The notes under the pieces are model-generated. The model was given only the letters and a program-made list of their open reading frames with translations, searched no databases and was not told the origin of the DNA. A DNA stretch of 64,000 nucleotides from Hericium rajendrae (lineage: Eukaryota > Basidiomycota > Agaricomycetes > Russulales > Hericiaceae). Location of the stretch: assembly GCA_033439255.1 (NCBI GenBank), contig CM065885.1, positions 868,001 to 932,000 of the forward strand, read 5' to 3'. Below, in pieces: positions 1 through 11,095 of the stretch (position 1 is the first letter of the stretch; each line of letters begins with the position of its first letter). Both the position numbers and the translations under genes were made by a program.

Positions 1-2150
1 GATTAATGCCACCCAACTTGGTGTTGACCTTCAGCGCGACGTTGGAGAAATATTGATCCTGCTTCCTGGAATCGGAATTGAGTGCCTTCGGGAGCTGCAA
101 GCATTGGGTCTGGACGCCAAAACGAACGGCGGCGAAGCGCTTGATGCCGGGATAAATGAAATCGTCTCGCTGGGAGAGCAAAACAAGGATGATGCTTGTC
201 TTCCCGCTCTTGATGAGCTTCTCCATGGCGTCTTCAACCATCTTCAATGCACCAAGCCGGGAAGGGTCGCGCAAGGGATTCGGCAAAGGAAGTGTGGACT
301 CGACCATTGGCGGGGTGTTCGGCACTGTCATTCCGCTGTTTCGACACTTGTCAGAGAATCCCTTCAGCAAATCCATCATCCGCGGATCTCGTGGCCCGTC
401 TAAGGTGTCCCTGCCGCCGTCGCGCACTACCAGGACTTTCCAGTTCGTCATGTCTCCGCCCTTGTGGAACTGCACGTTGAGAATATTCCAGCCCCCGTTG
501 TTGACGTTCGGCGGGCGCCCTCCTCTATACGAGATCTGGGGCGGGGGCAGCTCGCGTGCAGGCACAGTTGCCATGTTCGGGTCGACCGTGACACCAAACT
601 CGTTGAGGACGGTTGTGGTGGGCGTGAAGCCCATGGTCCCCAAACCGCGATTGACGATGAGGGTCGCATTGACACCGGGACGACGGCTCGCATGCCTGAG
701 CATTTCGGTAGTTTCGTTGGGGCTCAACCTGCCAAGATGCGGTTCGCCCTGCTGAATCGTGCATACTTCGGCAGGAAGGTAGGTTGCTTTGCCGGGCCTA
801 CCGACATCGACGACAGGTATGTCGTCCGCGTGTCGCAGAGTAATCCCGTATTCTGTGAGATAATTTAGCGTTGAATATTCACGACCATTAATATACGCCT
901 ACTTCTCTTGAAGAAATTCTCGACGGATATCCTGCCGCCAAATTCTTCGCAATTGAATTCTTGACGACGGGCTGTCTTGTTCCCGTTGATCTTGGTGATC
1001 ACGGATACCTTCTTGTACCCAAGGTGAGTCGTGAATACCTTGGCCCGCACCATGAAATCATTAGGATTTGCACCCATCGACGACCGGTCGAAGGCCAGAC
1101 AAGCGTCGGCCAGATTGCCAGGCTCGTAGAAAGCGCTCATACATACGTTTAGGTTGACCATGAGTTGCTTGTGAGTCGGTCGAATTGACGAAAAGAAGCC
1201 CATGAATGCCCACAGCCGTGGTCCCAGCTGCCTGCGTTCCTCGTCATCGAAAAAGTAACGGTTCTTCCCGAATCTGAAGCCGAGCTGCGAAGCTTGACGC
1301 TGCATGATGAGATTCAGCGCAGAGACGATACTGTCGATGTCTTCTGGAGAGCCACTTCTCTGGCCTTGAAGATACCTGCGGTGCAAGCTGAGCCAACTAG
1401 CCAATAGAATGCCGATGGGTCTTACTGTTTCAAAGGACCCAAAGGAAGGTCGCGAAGGAAGATAATGTTGACCGTGTATTCATCTGCATTCTGAGCAGGG
1501 CCCGGATCGCCGTCTTCGAAATATCGGACTCGCCCGCTGATCGGCTGTGGAAGCTTTCTCGCAGATATGAGGCGTTGAGTGCCATCATGTGCCGTATAAT
1601 TCTTGTGAGCCGCACCCACGCTGTTTTCGAACAGCTGGACAATTCGCTTCTTGACGCGACCCTTCTGCGACTTCGGCTCCGGCGTGATTTCGATGGTGTA
1701 TTCGTAGTAGGTTTCTTTCGACAGAGTGATGGGGAAGAAATTCGCGCGAACGATAAATGCTCGGCCAAGTGTTCCGTAGCCAGGACGAGCTGGCCTTTCC
1801 GGTCCAGTAATGCGAAGCGACTTGAGCTGTCGGACGAGATCATCTGCGAAATTGATTCTAGTATCGACCTGTGCTGGAGCGGGGTTGAAAATCAGTGGTC
1901 CCGTTGCGGGAGCCCCGCCTCGAGGTGAGAACCCTCCGCGCCCGCCGCCGCCGCGGTCGTAACCTCCGCGCGGTCCTCCACGAAACCCGCCTCTGTCGCC
2001 GCCAGGGCTGGACGTTTGGCTGCCACGACCTCTACTTCCACTCCCCCCGCCGCCGCGACCTCTGTCATATCCGCCTCCCCTCCCACCTCCTCTCCCGGCC
2101 GGCGACTGCCCACGTCCGCGTCCACGATCGTATCCTCTGTTCTGACTCAT
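1..2150 (-). CDS. Argonaute protein (partial; 3' end beyond window)
   Basis: Small-RNA-guided silencing effector. The N-terminus (residues 1-75) is an RGG/GRG-rich tail of the kind that is arginine-methylated in other Argonautes. The ArgoN domain follows, ending 'RDLPLGPLKQ'. Two 50-bp introns (1376-1425 and 853-902) join it to ArgoL1 and then PAZ, which reads 'KYGITLRHADDIPVVDVG' and, further on, 'PAEVCTIQQGEPHLGRLS'. ArgoL2 and Mid follow ('GGWNILNVQF'), and the reading frame reaches the Piwi entry motif 'NVALKVNTKLGGIN' exactly at the window edge. The catalytic DEDD residues would lie outside, so slicer activity cannot be judged. The frame is open throughout and splice sites are canonical. 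The start ATG at 2150-2148 is the first in frame and directly precedes the RGG region. Family assignment is certain; intron positions are by eye. Confidence 0.95.
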
Positions 2151-3517
2151 TGCAAAGTTTGTTGGTGGTGAGCAACAGTATGAGAGCGATGGAGGGTGTT
2201 GATGGAGAGAACCTGTCGAGCGCTCTTATGCGATCTGCCGGAGAGCGCAGCTCCTGGCTTCTATAGGTCCGCAGCACGGCTTCCCTAAATACGTTCATGA
2301 GCGCCCGGACCCCGGACGCCCTCGCATTCATATGAGGTACAAAGCGTGCGGGTGGAGGGGAAGAGGTATTAAATTACAAAAGAATACATAGAGAGTTTTT
2401 GTCTATCACCGACAACTACAGGAACAATGGTTGTCGGGGAGAGACAAAAAGAAACGACGACTTCGTACCGAGATCAAGCAATTTTTTTCATGTATTCCCA
2501 GCTGATGGCCGGAATCCATGAGTTTTAGGTGGCGGTCGGGCACTGGATAAGAGGTAATACGGCTGAATGCCGTAATGCGCGAGGTTTGGCAAAGTAGAAC
2601 TTATGACACTCATACCCTCGAATCGCGCGATGATAGCAGAAGCATGGTCCGGATCTTCTGTATCAGTAAAAAAAGCTGCGCTTTGAAGGCATGCGGTAGT
2701 CAGAAGGCCCAACCAGAAATACGACACACCTCGAGGATTCACCCTTATGGCCCTCAGATGGACAAGGCAAGTCACCATCACTTCGCCGCAGCAACTTCCG
2801 CCATGCCTTGTGACATTTGCCCCACACCTTGACCATAATTCATGCCGGAGATTTTAAAACGGCCAGGAGGTTGGATCGGAAATGCATCGCAGGAATGATG
2901 GGTGGGCGTTGCTCGGGGTTGTGCGAATCGGAATTTCAAGGATTTCAGTCTGCAACTACTGTCAGGTGTTCAAACAGACGTGCTGGATAAGAAAGTCCTA
3001 ACGAAAGCAGAGTTGAGTTACAGATGCGAACAAGATGCAAAAGTAAAAGGACAAGCCTGAGGCCTGAGGCCTGAGGGCGGAGCAATTTTTTGAATTCGGT
3101 TCGCGTGGTTATCTAATCTCGGACGGTGACTTGTACACAGTACACTCGACCATCATAATCTCGTTCACAACTTCAACTCGTCCGTCTCGTTGCATTTGCA
3201 ACAGTTAGAATGCCGTGTCGTATGATTTCAGGTGAGACGTACGTCTTTCGAGGTCCACATTCATATCGGATCGATCTAGAGCGAGAGACGAAGAGCTCGT
3301 CTCCTCAATATAAGTGGGTCTGTCTCTGGGCTCGACATCCAGTGGCAAGTGCCAATCACTGTCGCGTCTCGGTTGGCACCCTCTGCCCACCGGCACCTTG
3401 CACATCCCTCGAACTTCAACTCCCGTTCTTATCCCGCGTCCTTCCAACTTCAAGTGTCATTGCAACCACCACCATTATTCTCGGTGGTTCCCTGAAAATG
3501 ACTAGTGAACTTCAGAC
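2151..3517. other. Intergenic, no gene recognised
   Basis: Upstream region of the Argonaute gene and of a decayed membrane-family copy. Short open frames on both strands show no family resemblance. A small tandem run of CCTGAGG (three units) sits near 3057-3080, and a TATA-like 'CTCAATATAAG' lies at about 3303-3313. Nothing else could be supported. Confidence 0.5.
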
Positions 3518-4781
3518 ATGGTATGTGGATGGAAGACCGAACAGCGTCTGTTCAATGCGCTAATCTTTTGTCAAGTCTTTTCCAGATCAGATACTATCGC
3601 CTTCTGGGCGCGGGACATTTCTCTACTCGTGTGTCACGACGTTTATTATGTGCGTCTGGACTTCGGATGCACATGGAGGTGGAGCCTCCTGGTTACACCA
3701 CGCTGCGGCGCTTTGGGACCAAGCTACTCTGGACGTCATCAACAGTTCTTACTCCAGAAGCGGAGCTTATGGACGCAGTCCAGGGGCATTTGAAAGCGCT
3801 GCGTTAACCAATCTTATGACTTCGTTCCCCAGTTGGTTTCGCCTGCGAATCGATGGATACCGAAGGGCGGTGGGTTTCTAGCCAAAAGCTGGTATAGATT
3901 GAATGGCGTACACGTGTCGGGTGAGGAGATTGTGCGCCTCATGAAGGCAGGAACGATATCCCCCGTACCGTATCACGCAGCTACTACCAGCGACCGCAGC
4001 AAAGCCGACGCATTTTCGAAGTTGTTTGCATGCACGCAGGCGGGTTGGCTGGTAACGCAATGCGTAGCGCGGGCACGCGAAGGGCTCCCAATGACACTCT
4101 AGAGCTAGGGACTGTGGCAGAGTCGCTCTCTCCCTCGCCATATACGGTTTCCTCTGGCACATGCCGAAGGATGTCTCCACTCTCGTCGACATCAGGCCCA
4201 GAGCCAGAATGAATACGCCTCACCACACATCTGCCATGACAACGGACGCGGGAGACTATTGATTTGGATGTGCTACACGTCACCTGCATCACGGCAAGAT
4301 TCAATGCATGTGAAGATACAGAAAACACAGTGCTAACGAGCGGCTATCCGGCTCCCTCAAGCATTCACAAGTTTACCGAGGACCACGATCTCCTGAACTC
4401 GAATACGGTCGTCATGCTTGGCTGCATGATATTCGGTAGTATCCACTGTCTCGCCCGGGCTCTTCATTAAGATCGGCAGGTCAGCAAGGACATAAGCCAT
4501 TTAAGTCCTCCGGATTGTCAGGGAGCCGTTCAAGAGCTGCAGAGAAATAGCTATGGTGTGTATGCTCCGTCATCACCTCCACGCCTTTCTCGTGGGTGGT
4601 GGCCACTGTGGACAGGGATGCAAAGGAGCGACACTCCCCTGCGTGGTACACGAACGCGCTCCTTGCTGTGCATGTAGCATCGCGTGCGGTCCTCGTGGTG
4701 GAGATGTTCATAAGTCTGCATCGTGTGCCGGAGGGCGTGTTCCAGTCTGTGCAACGGACTAATTTCACCCCACCCTTCTAG
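3518..4781 (+). pseudogene. Decayed copy of a fungal multi-pass membrane protein (copy A)
   Basis: Same family as the intact genes at 5.06-6.38, 36.36-37.56 and 39.03-40.23 kb. It keeps the family's odd gene start, ATG followed at once by a GT donor (3518-3520, then GTATGT). Recognisable pieces in order are 'MCVWTSDAHG' (TM1 region), 'DRSKADAFSKLFACTQAGW', 'QCVARAREGLPMTL', then after a frame change 'RVALSLAIYGFLWHMPKDV', 'MFGSIHCLARALH'-like sequence near 4440-4470, and the C-terminus 'VVEMFISLHRVPEGVFQSV'. Several frame changes and loss of the region between about 4470 and 4600 make it non-coding as a whole. It lies tail to tail with the intact copy on the opposite strand, so the pair is an inverted duplication. 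Call is by comparison inside the window. Confidence 0.8.
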
Positions 4782-5057
4782 TTTTGCGGCCATGTACTCA
4801 TATGAGACGTTTTGGTTTCCATCGCTCTTTGATGCTAATCTTCTCGTAAATCTTCTCGTAACAAGAGGCGAGTGGCAACTAGCATACAGTCTCTCTGCTC
4901 TCCAGGATCACGATGGATGAACTCGAGTATACAGTAGGACTCGGTATAGTCATTGTGATAATGTATACAAATTAGGGAGCAATCATTCTGAGCAGGAAGT
5001 AAATAGGTACGCGTTCCATATCCGAAAACTAGCAATCTGTATGTAGAAAATGACTGT

Positions 5058-6375
5058 TCAAAAATTCGGTATGAAATACATCCATCGTACGTTCTCGTAA
5101 ACAGCTGAAGGCATACGACGCAGGCTGATAAACATCTCGATCAGGAGAATCAAACGAATCGTGACTGCGATGGCGGCAACGAGCGCACCGAACCAAGCGT
5201 CTCCATCCCAATCTTTCCGTTGGGCACGCGCTGCTTTGGTCAGCTCTTCGAAGTATGCCCACGGACCAACAGTCGATAGGATAGAACATATGCGCCACAG
5301 CCACTTTTCGACCGTCGAGGGAAAGAAAAAGTGCCATGCGAGACAGTGTAGGACGCCCCATGCAGCGCAGCCCATACCGAGAAGCTGTTGGTCCGCTATT
5401 TCGCTCTTGACTGCACGAGGCCGCTTCATCAATGCTCGGAAGCGATGGAACAGGATGATAGCCCGGGGCTCTGATCCATCGGGGAGTTCTAGGTCCAAAT
5501 GTGTATCTCTACCTAAGCCGGCCTCCGCTGCTGACACGCGCGGAGGGTGACTGGCAGCCAATTCCTCTTGGTATACACTGACGGAATGGGAGGCCGTCCC
5601 GATAGCGGGCGCTGGCCTGCTGTCGAGAGGAGCAGAACTATAGTTTGTGTAGGATGCCGAGTTCGGAAGGATGGGAATTTGGGTAGCAGCATCTCGCGGT
5701 GCATACCAGAGAAAGCCATATATGAGCAGGGACAGCAGGACATAGGCGATGGTGCTGAGCTCGAGAAGCGACATCGGGAGTCCTTCTGCCTTGCGCGCGA
5801 TGCACTGTATGGCTAGCCACGATGCCTTCGTACATGCGACCAGCTTCGCGAACCCATCGGCCTTGCTTCGGTCTTGAATCTCTCGAGCATGCGATCGGAC
5901 TTGGATAATTTCTCTCTTCTCCATGAGCTCGACGATACGCTTGTCGTCGACAACATCCCCTCCGAACGTGAATCCTCGCATGCGCGAGAAAAAGCCATCC
6001 GGAAGCGTCCATATAAAGACGCTCGTGCGCTCCTGCCCCAGATTCCTTGCATAGTACTTGTTAAGACGGCACACAGCGTCCCTCGCCTGGATGAAAAGTG
6101 TAACAGCCTTGAAGAGCATGTACTCGGGAAACATGATGGTGAAAAGCGTCCAGCCAGCCTTCTTCGAGAGATGCTGCCAGAATGTTTCGTCTTCGGGGCC
6201 GACATCCATGTGGATCGTGGTCCAAACGCAGATGATGAGAGTCGACATGCAGGAATATATGATGTCGAAAGTGCCTCGTCTAGACGGCCCGGGCTCGAGG
6301 CCCACAATTTGGTCCTAACGAATGTAAGAGTCAAATTATTTAAGGCGATGAAAACGGTGAAATGGAACTCACCAT
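5058..6375 (-). CDS. Uncharacterised fungal multi-pass membrane protein (copy B, intact)
   Basis: About 419 residues, function unknown. The first coding exon is the ATG alone (6375-6373); the next base opens the intron GTGAGT, which ends TTAG before 'DQIVGLEPGPS'. The rest is one open exon. Features: TM segment 'IIYSCMSTLIICVWTTIHM', a soluble stretch with 'TLPDGFFSRMRGF', the family signature 'DRSKADGFAKLVACTKASW' followed by 'QCIARKAEGLPMSLLELST', a TM 'YVLLSLLIYGFLWYAP', a variable hydrophilic loop of about 100 residues, then TM segments around 'GMGCAAWGVLHCLAWHFFF' and 'AIAVTIRLILLIEMFISLR'. C-terminus 'VRWMYFIPNF'. Proteins with this signature are numerous in agaricomycetes and ascomycetes but I know of no assigned role. 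The variable loop is the main difference from the copies at 36-40 kb. Confidence 0.85.
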
Positions 6376-7539
6376 CCTCTCCGTTAAGTAGTCGAAGATA
6401 AAAGAGACAGATGCAGACTCGGGCTGCCGTGAGGGAGCACGCCTTTATTGTGAGCCATGTAGGGCTAGGGCTCCGCAGCTACATAGGTTCGGAATTGGGT
6501 TCCGTTGCACGTTGGTGGTGTACCTTACTTCTATCTCGTGCACTGGCATTGTACTCGAGAAATGTAATTGGAGAGAAAAATAGCAATGAAGATGAGGATG
6601 CACCACTTGTTCATGTACATGGAGCCTTACCGGGGCAAAGAACACCATGGCGTGCAGACAACCCTAGTCCTTGGTACTGTATTAGTGATTCCGGGAAAAC
6701 TAGAACAAGCGATCTACGGCCGCAAATGATTGATTTGTCACTTCATAGTACGCGTGGAAGGGAATCCAGGGGATGATTGCAGAAAGTGCAGAGGCGTCAG
6801 GATCAGATCCATACTTATGTAGTTTGTCGTGGCCAGCAGGCCGGGTGCGAACCCGAAAGATAAGATAAGATTTATGCAACTGACGGCGTCCCATAAGTAA
6901 CTCCCATGTCCCAGTGTGTCGATGACAGGCTGGAAACTCAGCTTCGACCATCACTCTCACGCAATCTTTTGACGACTTAAGGTACTCACACAATTTTTCA
7001 CAGGATATATCATTGCAGACGGATCTAAGATCTGGACCAGAAGACCATAACCAGCTCGTTCATCTCGACGCTGGATCGTCGCTCCATTCGCAGCGGCATT
7101 GAAGCTGCATGGTCGGCCGAACTTTGATGAGCACGAACAATAGCAGGTGAACCGGTGATAGTTGAGTCACAACCTTCTGTTTAGACCGCACTGACTAACC
7201 TGGCTCTGTATGTATAGATGATGTAGCCCTCGCCCTTTGCACGAGGGCCGATTCCAAGTACATCTCGCCACTTATGGCACACCAAGCCTCTTTAATCTGC
7301 ATGCAGGGCATGCCTTTTCGAGACACGATGATCAGTCACACCCACGACAAGCCGCATCGGCGTCTCTCGTGTTCCAGCTATAGCATATTTGACAAGGACG
7401 TGAACTCGTTGATTTCGTCATGGGAACCCGAGGCTGAAGACTCACCTCCGCTACAGGATCACTTAGTTGGATTTGAGCCTGTGCCGTCCAGGGTTTGTTA
7501 CCAGGCCTGCCTGGCCCTTCCAGCCGATGATTTTGATGA
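6376..7539. other. Intergenic, no gene recognised
   Basis: Upstream of copy B. It contains one GATAAGATAAGAT motif at 6859-6871. A stretch from about 7274 ('...HLVGFEPVPS...') may be a very worn 5' part of the next membrane-family copy, but the match is too weak to annotate. Confidence 0.4.
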
Positions 7540-7800
7540 CACCCGTCCTCCTGATCCAAAAATCCAGCATCTTCTCCTGATACTCCTCGTTTGTGGACGT
7601 AACGCATGAGGCGTCTTACGAGGTCCTAGGCCGTCTCGCTTGGCATTTTCCTTCCCTTCGCCTGCCGAAAAGTGGCTGTGGCGCATATGTTCTGTCATGT
7701 CGACTGTTGGTCCTTGGGTATACTTGCGAGAGTTGATCAAAGCGGTGCGCGTCGAGAGGAAGCACTGGAGTTTCTACAGTTGGTTTGGTGGGTTCGTTGC

Positions 7801-7810
7801 TACCATCGCA

Positions 7811-7815
<5 letters not shown>
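7801..7815. repeat. LINE target-site duplication, left
   Basis: TACCATCGCACTCTT, immediately before the poly(T). The last T residues merge with the tail, so the exact length may be 13-15 bp. Confidence 0.9.
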
Positions 7816-7854
<39 letters not shown>

Positions 7855-9594
7855 CCAAGTTTATAGTCTATTTAAGGTTGCCCCCATGTCTAGACTGTAG
7901 GTACAAATGTGTGTGATGCATATCGTCCGTCTCGTAACACTGTGCCTGTCCTGCTCGTTCTCCCCCTCATTGCCCGCTGGGGACATTAGGGTATGGGCGG
8001 CCTTGTAAAGGTCATTTGGGTTGGGCTAAGCCCGATCGCGTTGCCGTGTCCTCGTATCGGCGCTGGGGGCAATAAGCCACCCGCGTTGGATCCATGTCTG
8101 TTGTCCATCCCTCCGCCTCTCTGCTGCCTCTGCTGGTGTCACCTGAGCGCGTCGCCGTCGGCGCCGTCCGCCATGTTCTTGAGGAAGTCCTCGTGCCGCA
8201 GGTGCGAGTGGTTCACGGACCAAGCTCCCGGCCAGTCCCGCAAAACGCTTCGACTCATAGATAAATCGGAATAGATCTTCAATGTGGGCCCCATCGTTGA
8301 GTAACCGCTCCAAGCGAAATTCGACGCCGCCGACTGCCCGCCTCAGCCGGTAGCGCGAGTTCGCATGCGCTGGGCATGCCATCACGAAGTGGAACACTGA
8401 TTCCGGGCGCTCGCCACACGCCGGACAATCAGGTGAGTCCTCCTTCTTGATGCGGTGAAGGTATGCCTGAAGCGGGATGTGCTCCGTGCGCAGTTGGATA
8501 AGCATCGCGGTTTGACGTCTCGTGAGGTTGAGTGAGGAAACGAGACGTCGAAAGTGTGGGGATGGGGATGTTGGGTCGATGCGTCGCAAGCGTTTGCTCG
8601 CAGATGACAGCGCACCGGTGTGATGATCATGATTCTCGAAGATGAGTCTTGCGCGTTTTTTGAGACGTGATCTGAAACTTTGCCTGATCGCCGATCGCCC
8701 GTAGGGCAGAGGACCTTGGAGGACTGTTGGAAGGCCTTCGACACCGCGTCGCCCGAAATATTCATCACCCCGAGCTGCCTTCTTCGCCGCCTCGTCACAC
8801 AACTCATTGCCCCGTACTCCTTTGTGTCCTGGGACCCATCGCATAGACAACGCTCGATCCTCCCTCGGTCTCCTCGCCAGGAGTCCTTCCACCTCGTCAT
8901 GTAGAACATCGAGCAGATAACTGCCCGACGTGCGTTCGAGGCCGCGAGTCGCGCGCAAGGCAGCAACATTGTCGGCACCTATGGAGGCGGGACCTCGTGC
9001 CCAAAATGTAGTTAGTAAGACGGTACCCAGAAGAATGCCAACCAATTCAGCCTCGTAGACTGTGTGCGTGTTTGCAGCCCCCAAATACTTCCGTAACTCT
9101 GCCACTTTCCTCTCTCCTTTAAATATGATCGCCGCTGCGCCCACGCCCTCATCAATCATCGACCCATCCGAGTAAACCCGCCATGTGTCTGTGTTGGTGC
9201 TTTCCGCTTTAAGAGCATCCTCCTTCGAATCCTCAATCGAAATCGGGAAGGACGGTAGCCATGCCGGCGTGCGGCGCGCCGTAGGGATGGTTTCGAGATT
9301 GTCAGGATCGAGATGATATGCATAGACGAGCCGGTCGAGTGGCGATTGAGGCGTCTCGTCTAGCTCGCGTGCGTGGAAAGATTGGCGCATGTATTCATGT
9401 AATGGATGCTTGGGCGGCACAGTGGCTAGGCGCGTGAAAGCATTGTGACAGGTCTTGTCTACGAGCAACTCAAAGGGTAAGAGGTCAGCATGTGCATCAA
9501 GGGAAGTATTGGGAGTAGATCGCAGAGCACCAGTGATGCTTAGAGCAGCACTGCGTTGAACGCGAGCGAGAGCGCGAATGAGGCCCTTGGTACG
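7816..9594 (-). mobile_element. 5'-truncated non-LTR retrotransposon (LINE, Tad1-like), RNase H end
   Basis: Read on the minus strand. The remaining open frame (about 9594 to 8026) begins in the RT thumb/connection region ('ALARVQRSAALSITGALRST', '...LPFELLVDK'). It runs into an RNase H domain with 'VYSDGSMID' (first Asp), 'YEAELVGIL' (Glu), 'GADNVAALR' (Asp) and 'WVPGHKGVRGNELCDEA' (His/Asp). A zinc knuckle 'CPACGERPESVFHFVMAC' follows, and the tail is basic. A 3' UTR of about 170 bp ends in a 41-bp poly(A), seen as poly(T) at 7814-7854. The endonuclease and most of the RT are absent, as expected of 5' truncation during target-primed reverse transcription. The frame is still open, suggesting a recent insertion. 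Assignment to the Tad1 clade is from the RNase H plus CCHC layout and is tentative. Confidence 0.9.
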
Positions 9595-9609
9595 TACCAT
9601 CGCACTCTT
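9595..9609. repeat. LINE target-site duplication, right
   Basis: Perfect second copy of TACCATCGCACTCTT, abutting the truncated 5' end of the LINE. Confidence 0.9.
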
Positions 9610-9683
9610 GTTTTTTCATCCTAGTTGAAACGTTTATCGGCCTGCGTCATATGCCGTCAGGCGTTTATGAGAACGTACGGTAG

Positions 9684-10027
9684 TCCTTCTCCTACCGCAT
9701 TTATAAGGAGAGGCATTGTCTGCATGCGGATTATACTACAGGTAACTAGATACGGGGCCCCTATATACTAACGAGCCTCATACGGGGTATTTACACGTTC
9801 ACGCATTGATCACTTTTTCATTGGCCATTACAGTAACCGCATTGTCGATTAACAGGCATCAGGCAGATAACGATACACACACACACATGGACCCGTACAC
9901 TTGTACATACAGCACCAATTACAAAGTCACACTCTACAGCCAATACAGACAAGTCCATTCATGCACCACAATTGCTTGCCAACGCGACAATGTCCGCGCA
10001 GCGCCCCAACCCAATTCAAAGAGCCCT
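9684..10027. other. Intergenic, no gene recognised
   Basis: 3' flank of the decayed membrane copy and of the NTF2-like gene. A short CA run lies near 9874-9887. Nothing else seen. Confidence 0.5.
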
Positions 10028-10888
10028 TTAAGACTCGTCTTCATCTTTCAGCGACGAGCCGTTGTAACCCGACGCGCGCGGCAGCCACACGCCAAACACG
10101 AGCTGGCTGAGCCGCGCGAGCACGTTCGACGCGAAGGCGCCGGCGTGCAGCGCCATGCGGGCGGGCCCGACGAGCGGCGGGATCGTGAGCGCGAGCATCT
10201 CCTGCGGGGACGTCAGCATGCGCGCATACATGCGCGCGGAAAGGGGCAGACGCACGTCGGGGTGGTAGTAGTCCTCTTGGTAGGCGATGTAGAAGAGGCC
10301 GTTTTCTTCGCGCAATTTGATGTGCACGAGGAGTCTGTGGGTGTGTATAAGCGGTGAGCGGGCGGGGAGAAGGGTGAGACGGCGGATGGGTGTTTACCTG
10401 GAGGGAGCGGGCGCGAAGAAACTCCAGCGCATGTGGAACTTCTGTACGACGTCGAGAAATAGTGTGTTCTGTTCCGGGACGTATGCTGTTGGAGAGGGGT
10501 TGTTCAGCCCAATGGCTGGGGAACGAGAGTGACACGAGGTTCGTACCTATCTCGCGCACGGTCACTTGAATATGCGGGGACATGATGCGATACCATCTGC
10601 GCGATTCAGGATTAAGACGTCGTCGGCGAGAGGTAAAAGACTTACTGGTATACTCCTAGGATGTCCTCGCGTGAATTATGAGCCGGCGGGACATAGCAAA
10701 GCGGGTGCTTGAACCCAGCATCGCTCGTGAAGTATCTATTCCGGAGGGCGATGGCAAAAGCTACTCAGCACATAGTCAGCTTGAGATAGAGAGACTCACC
10801 TTTGGATGGTGGCTTTCTGGATGTCGGGCGACTCGTTGCACGTCAGGATCTGGACCACCGACTCAACTTCGCACTCGGGATTCTGCAT
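10028..10888 (-). CDS. SigF-like NTF2-like domain protein
   Basis: Small soluble protein of a fungal family with an NTF2/SnoaL-like fold; biochemical role unknown. Exons read: 10888-10800 ('MQNPECEVESVVQILTCNES...'), then 'RYFTSDAGFKHPLCYVPPAH' to 'ILGVYQ', 'WYRIMSPHIQVTVREI', 'AYVPEQNTLFLDVVQKFHMR', and a long last exon 'LLVHIKLREENGLFYIAYQ' through 'YYHPDVRLPLSARMYARM' to 'SLKDEDES'. The order 'HPLC...WYR...SP.I' and 'GL(F/Y)YI..QEDYYHP' is typical of the family as I remember it. An extra non-coding first exon ending near 10942 is likely because the ATG sits directly after an acceptor (AACAG). It is divergent to the monooxygenase with about 200 bp between the two starts. Confidence 0.8.
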
Positions 10889-11095
10889 CCTGTTTCTAAC
10901 ATTAGTTCAAGCCGTTGATGGAGCCAAGCGGAGACATACGTGATATTTGGAGAGAGACGGGATGTATTGAGATGTTGGAAGCTGTCAGGTGTTAAATAGA
11001 AGCTGTGGCGAGCGGAGAGGGGTCGAGGTCCGGAGAAGAGGAGGGGGATGTACTAGATCGCGTCGCGGTCATAACTCCAAAGGCGCGTGATATCA

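Larger units (their letters stand above)
7540..9683 (+). pseudogene. Decayed membrane-family copy (copy F) split by a LINE
   Basis: Only the 3' third is recognisable: '...QHLLLILL', then 'LAFSFPSPAEKWLWRICSVM', 'STVGPWVYLRELIKAVRVER', 'WFGGFVATIAL' up to 7815, and, on the far side of the LINE, 'ETFIGLRHMPSGVYENVR' with a stop at 9681-9683. These line up with copy B ('STVEKWLWRICSILSTVGPW', 'SLRRMPSAVYENVR'). There are frame changes upstream near 7600 and around 9640, so the copy was probably dead before or soon after the insertion. It is closest to copy B among those present. Confidence 0.8.

Noticed and set aside
7274-7539. 5' part of membrane copy F
   Set aside because: Weak resemblance to the variable loop only; not enough to extend the pseudogene.
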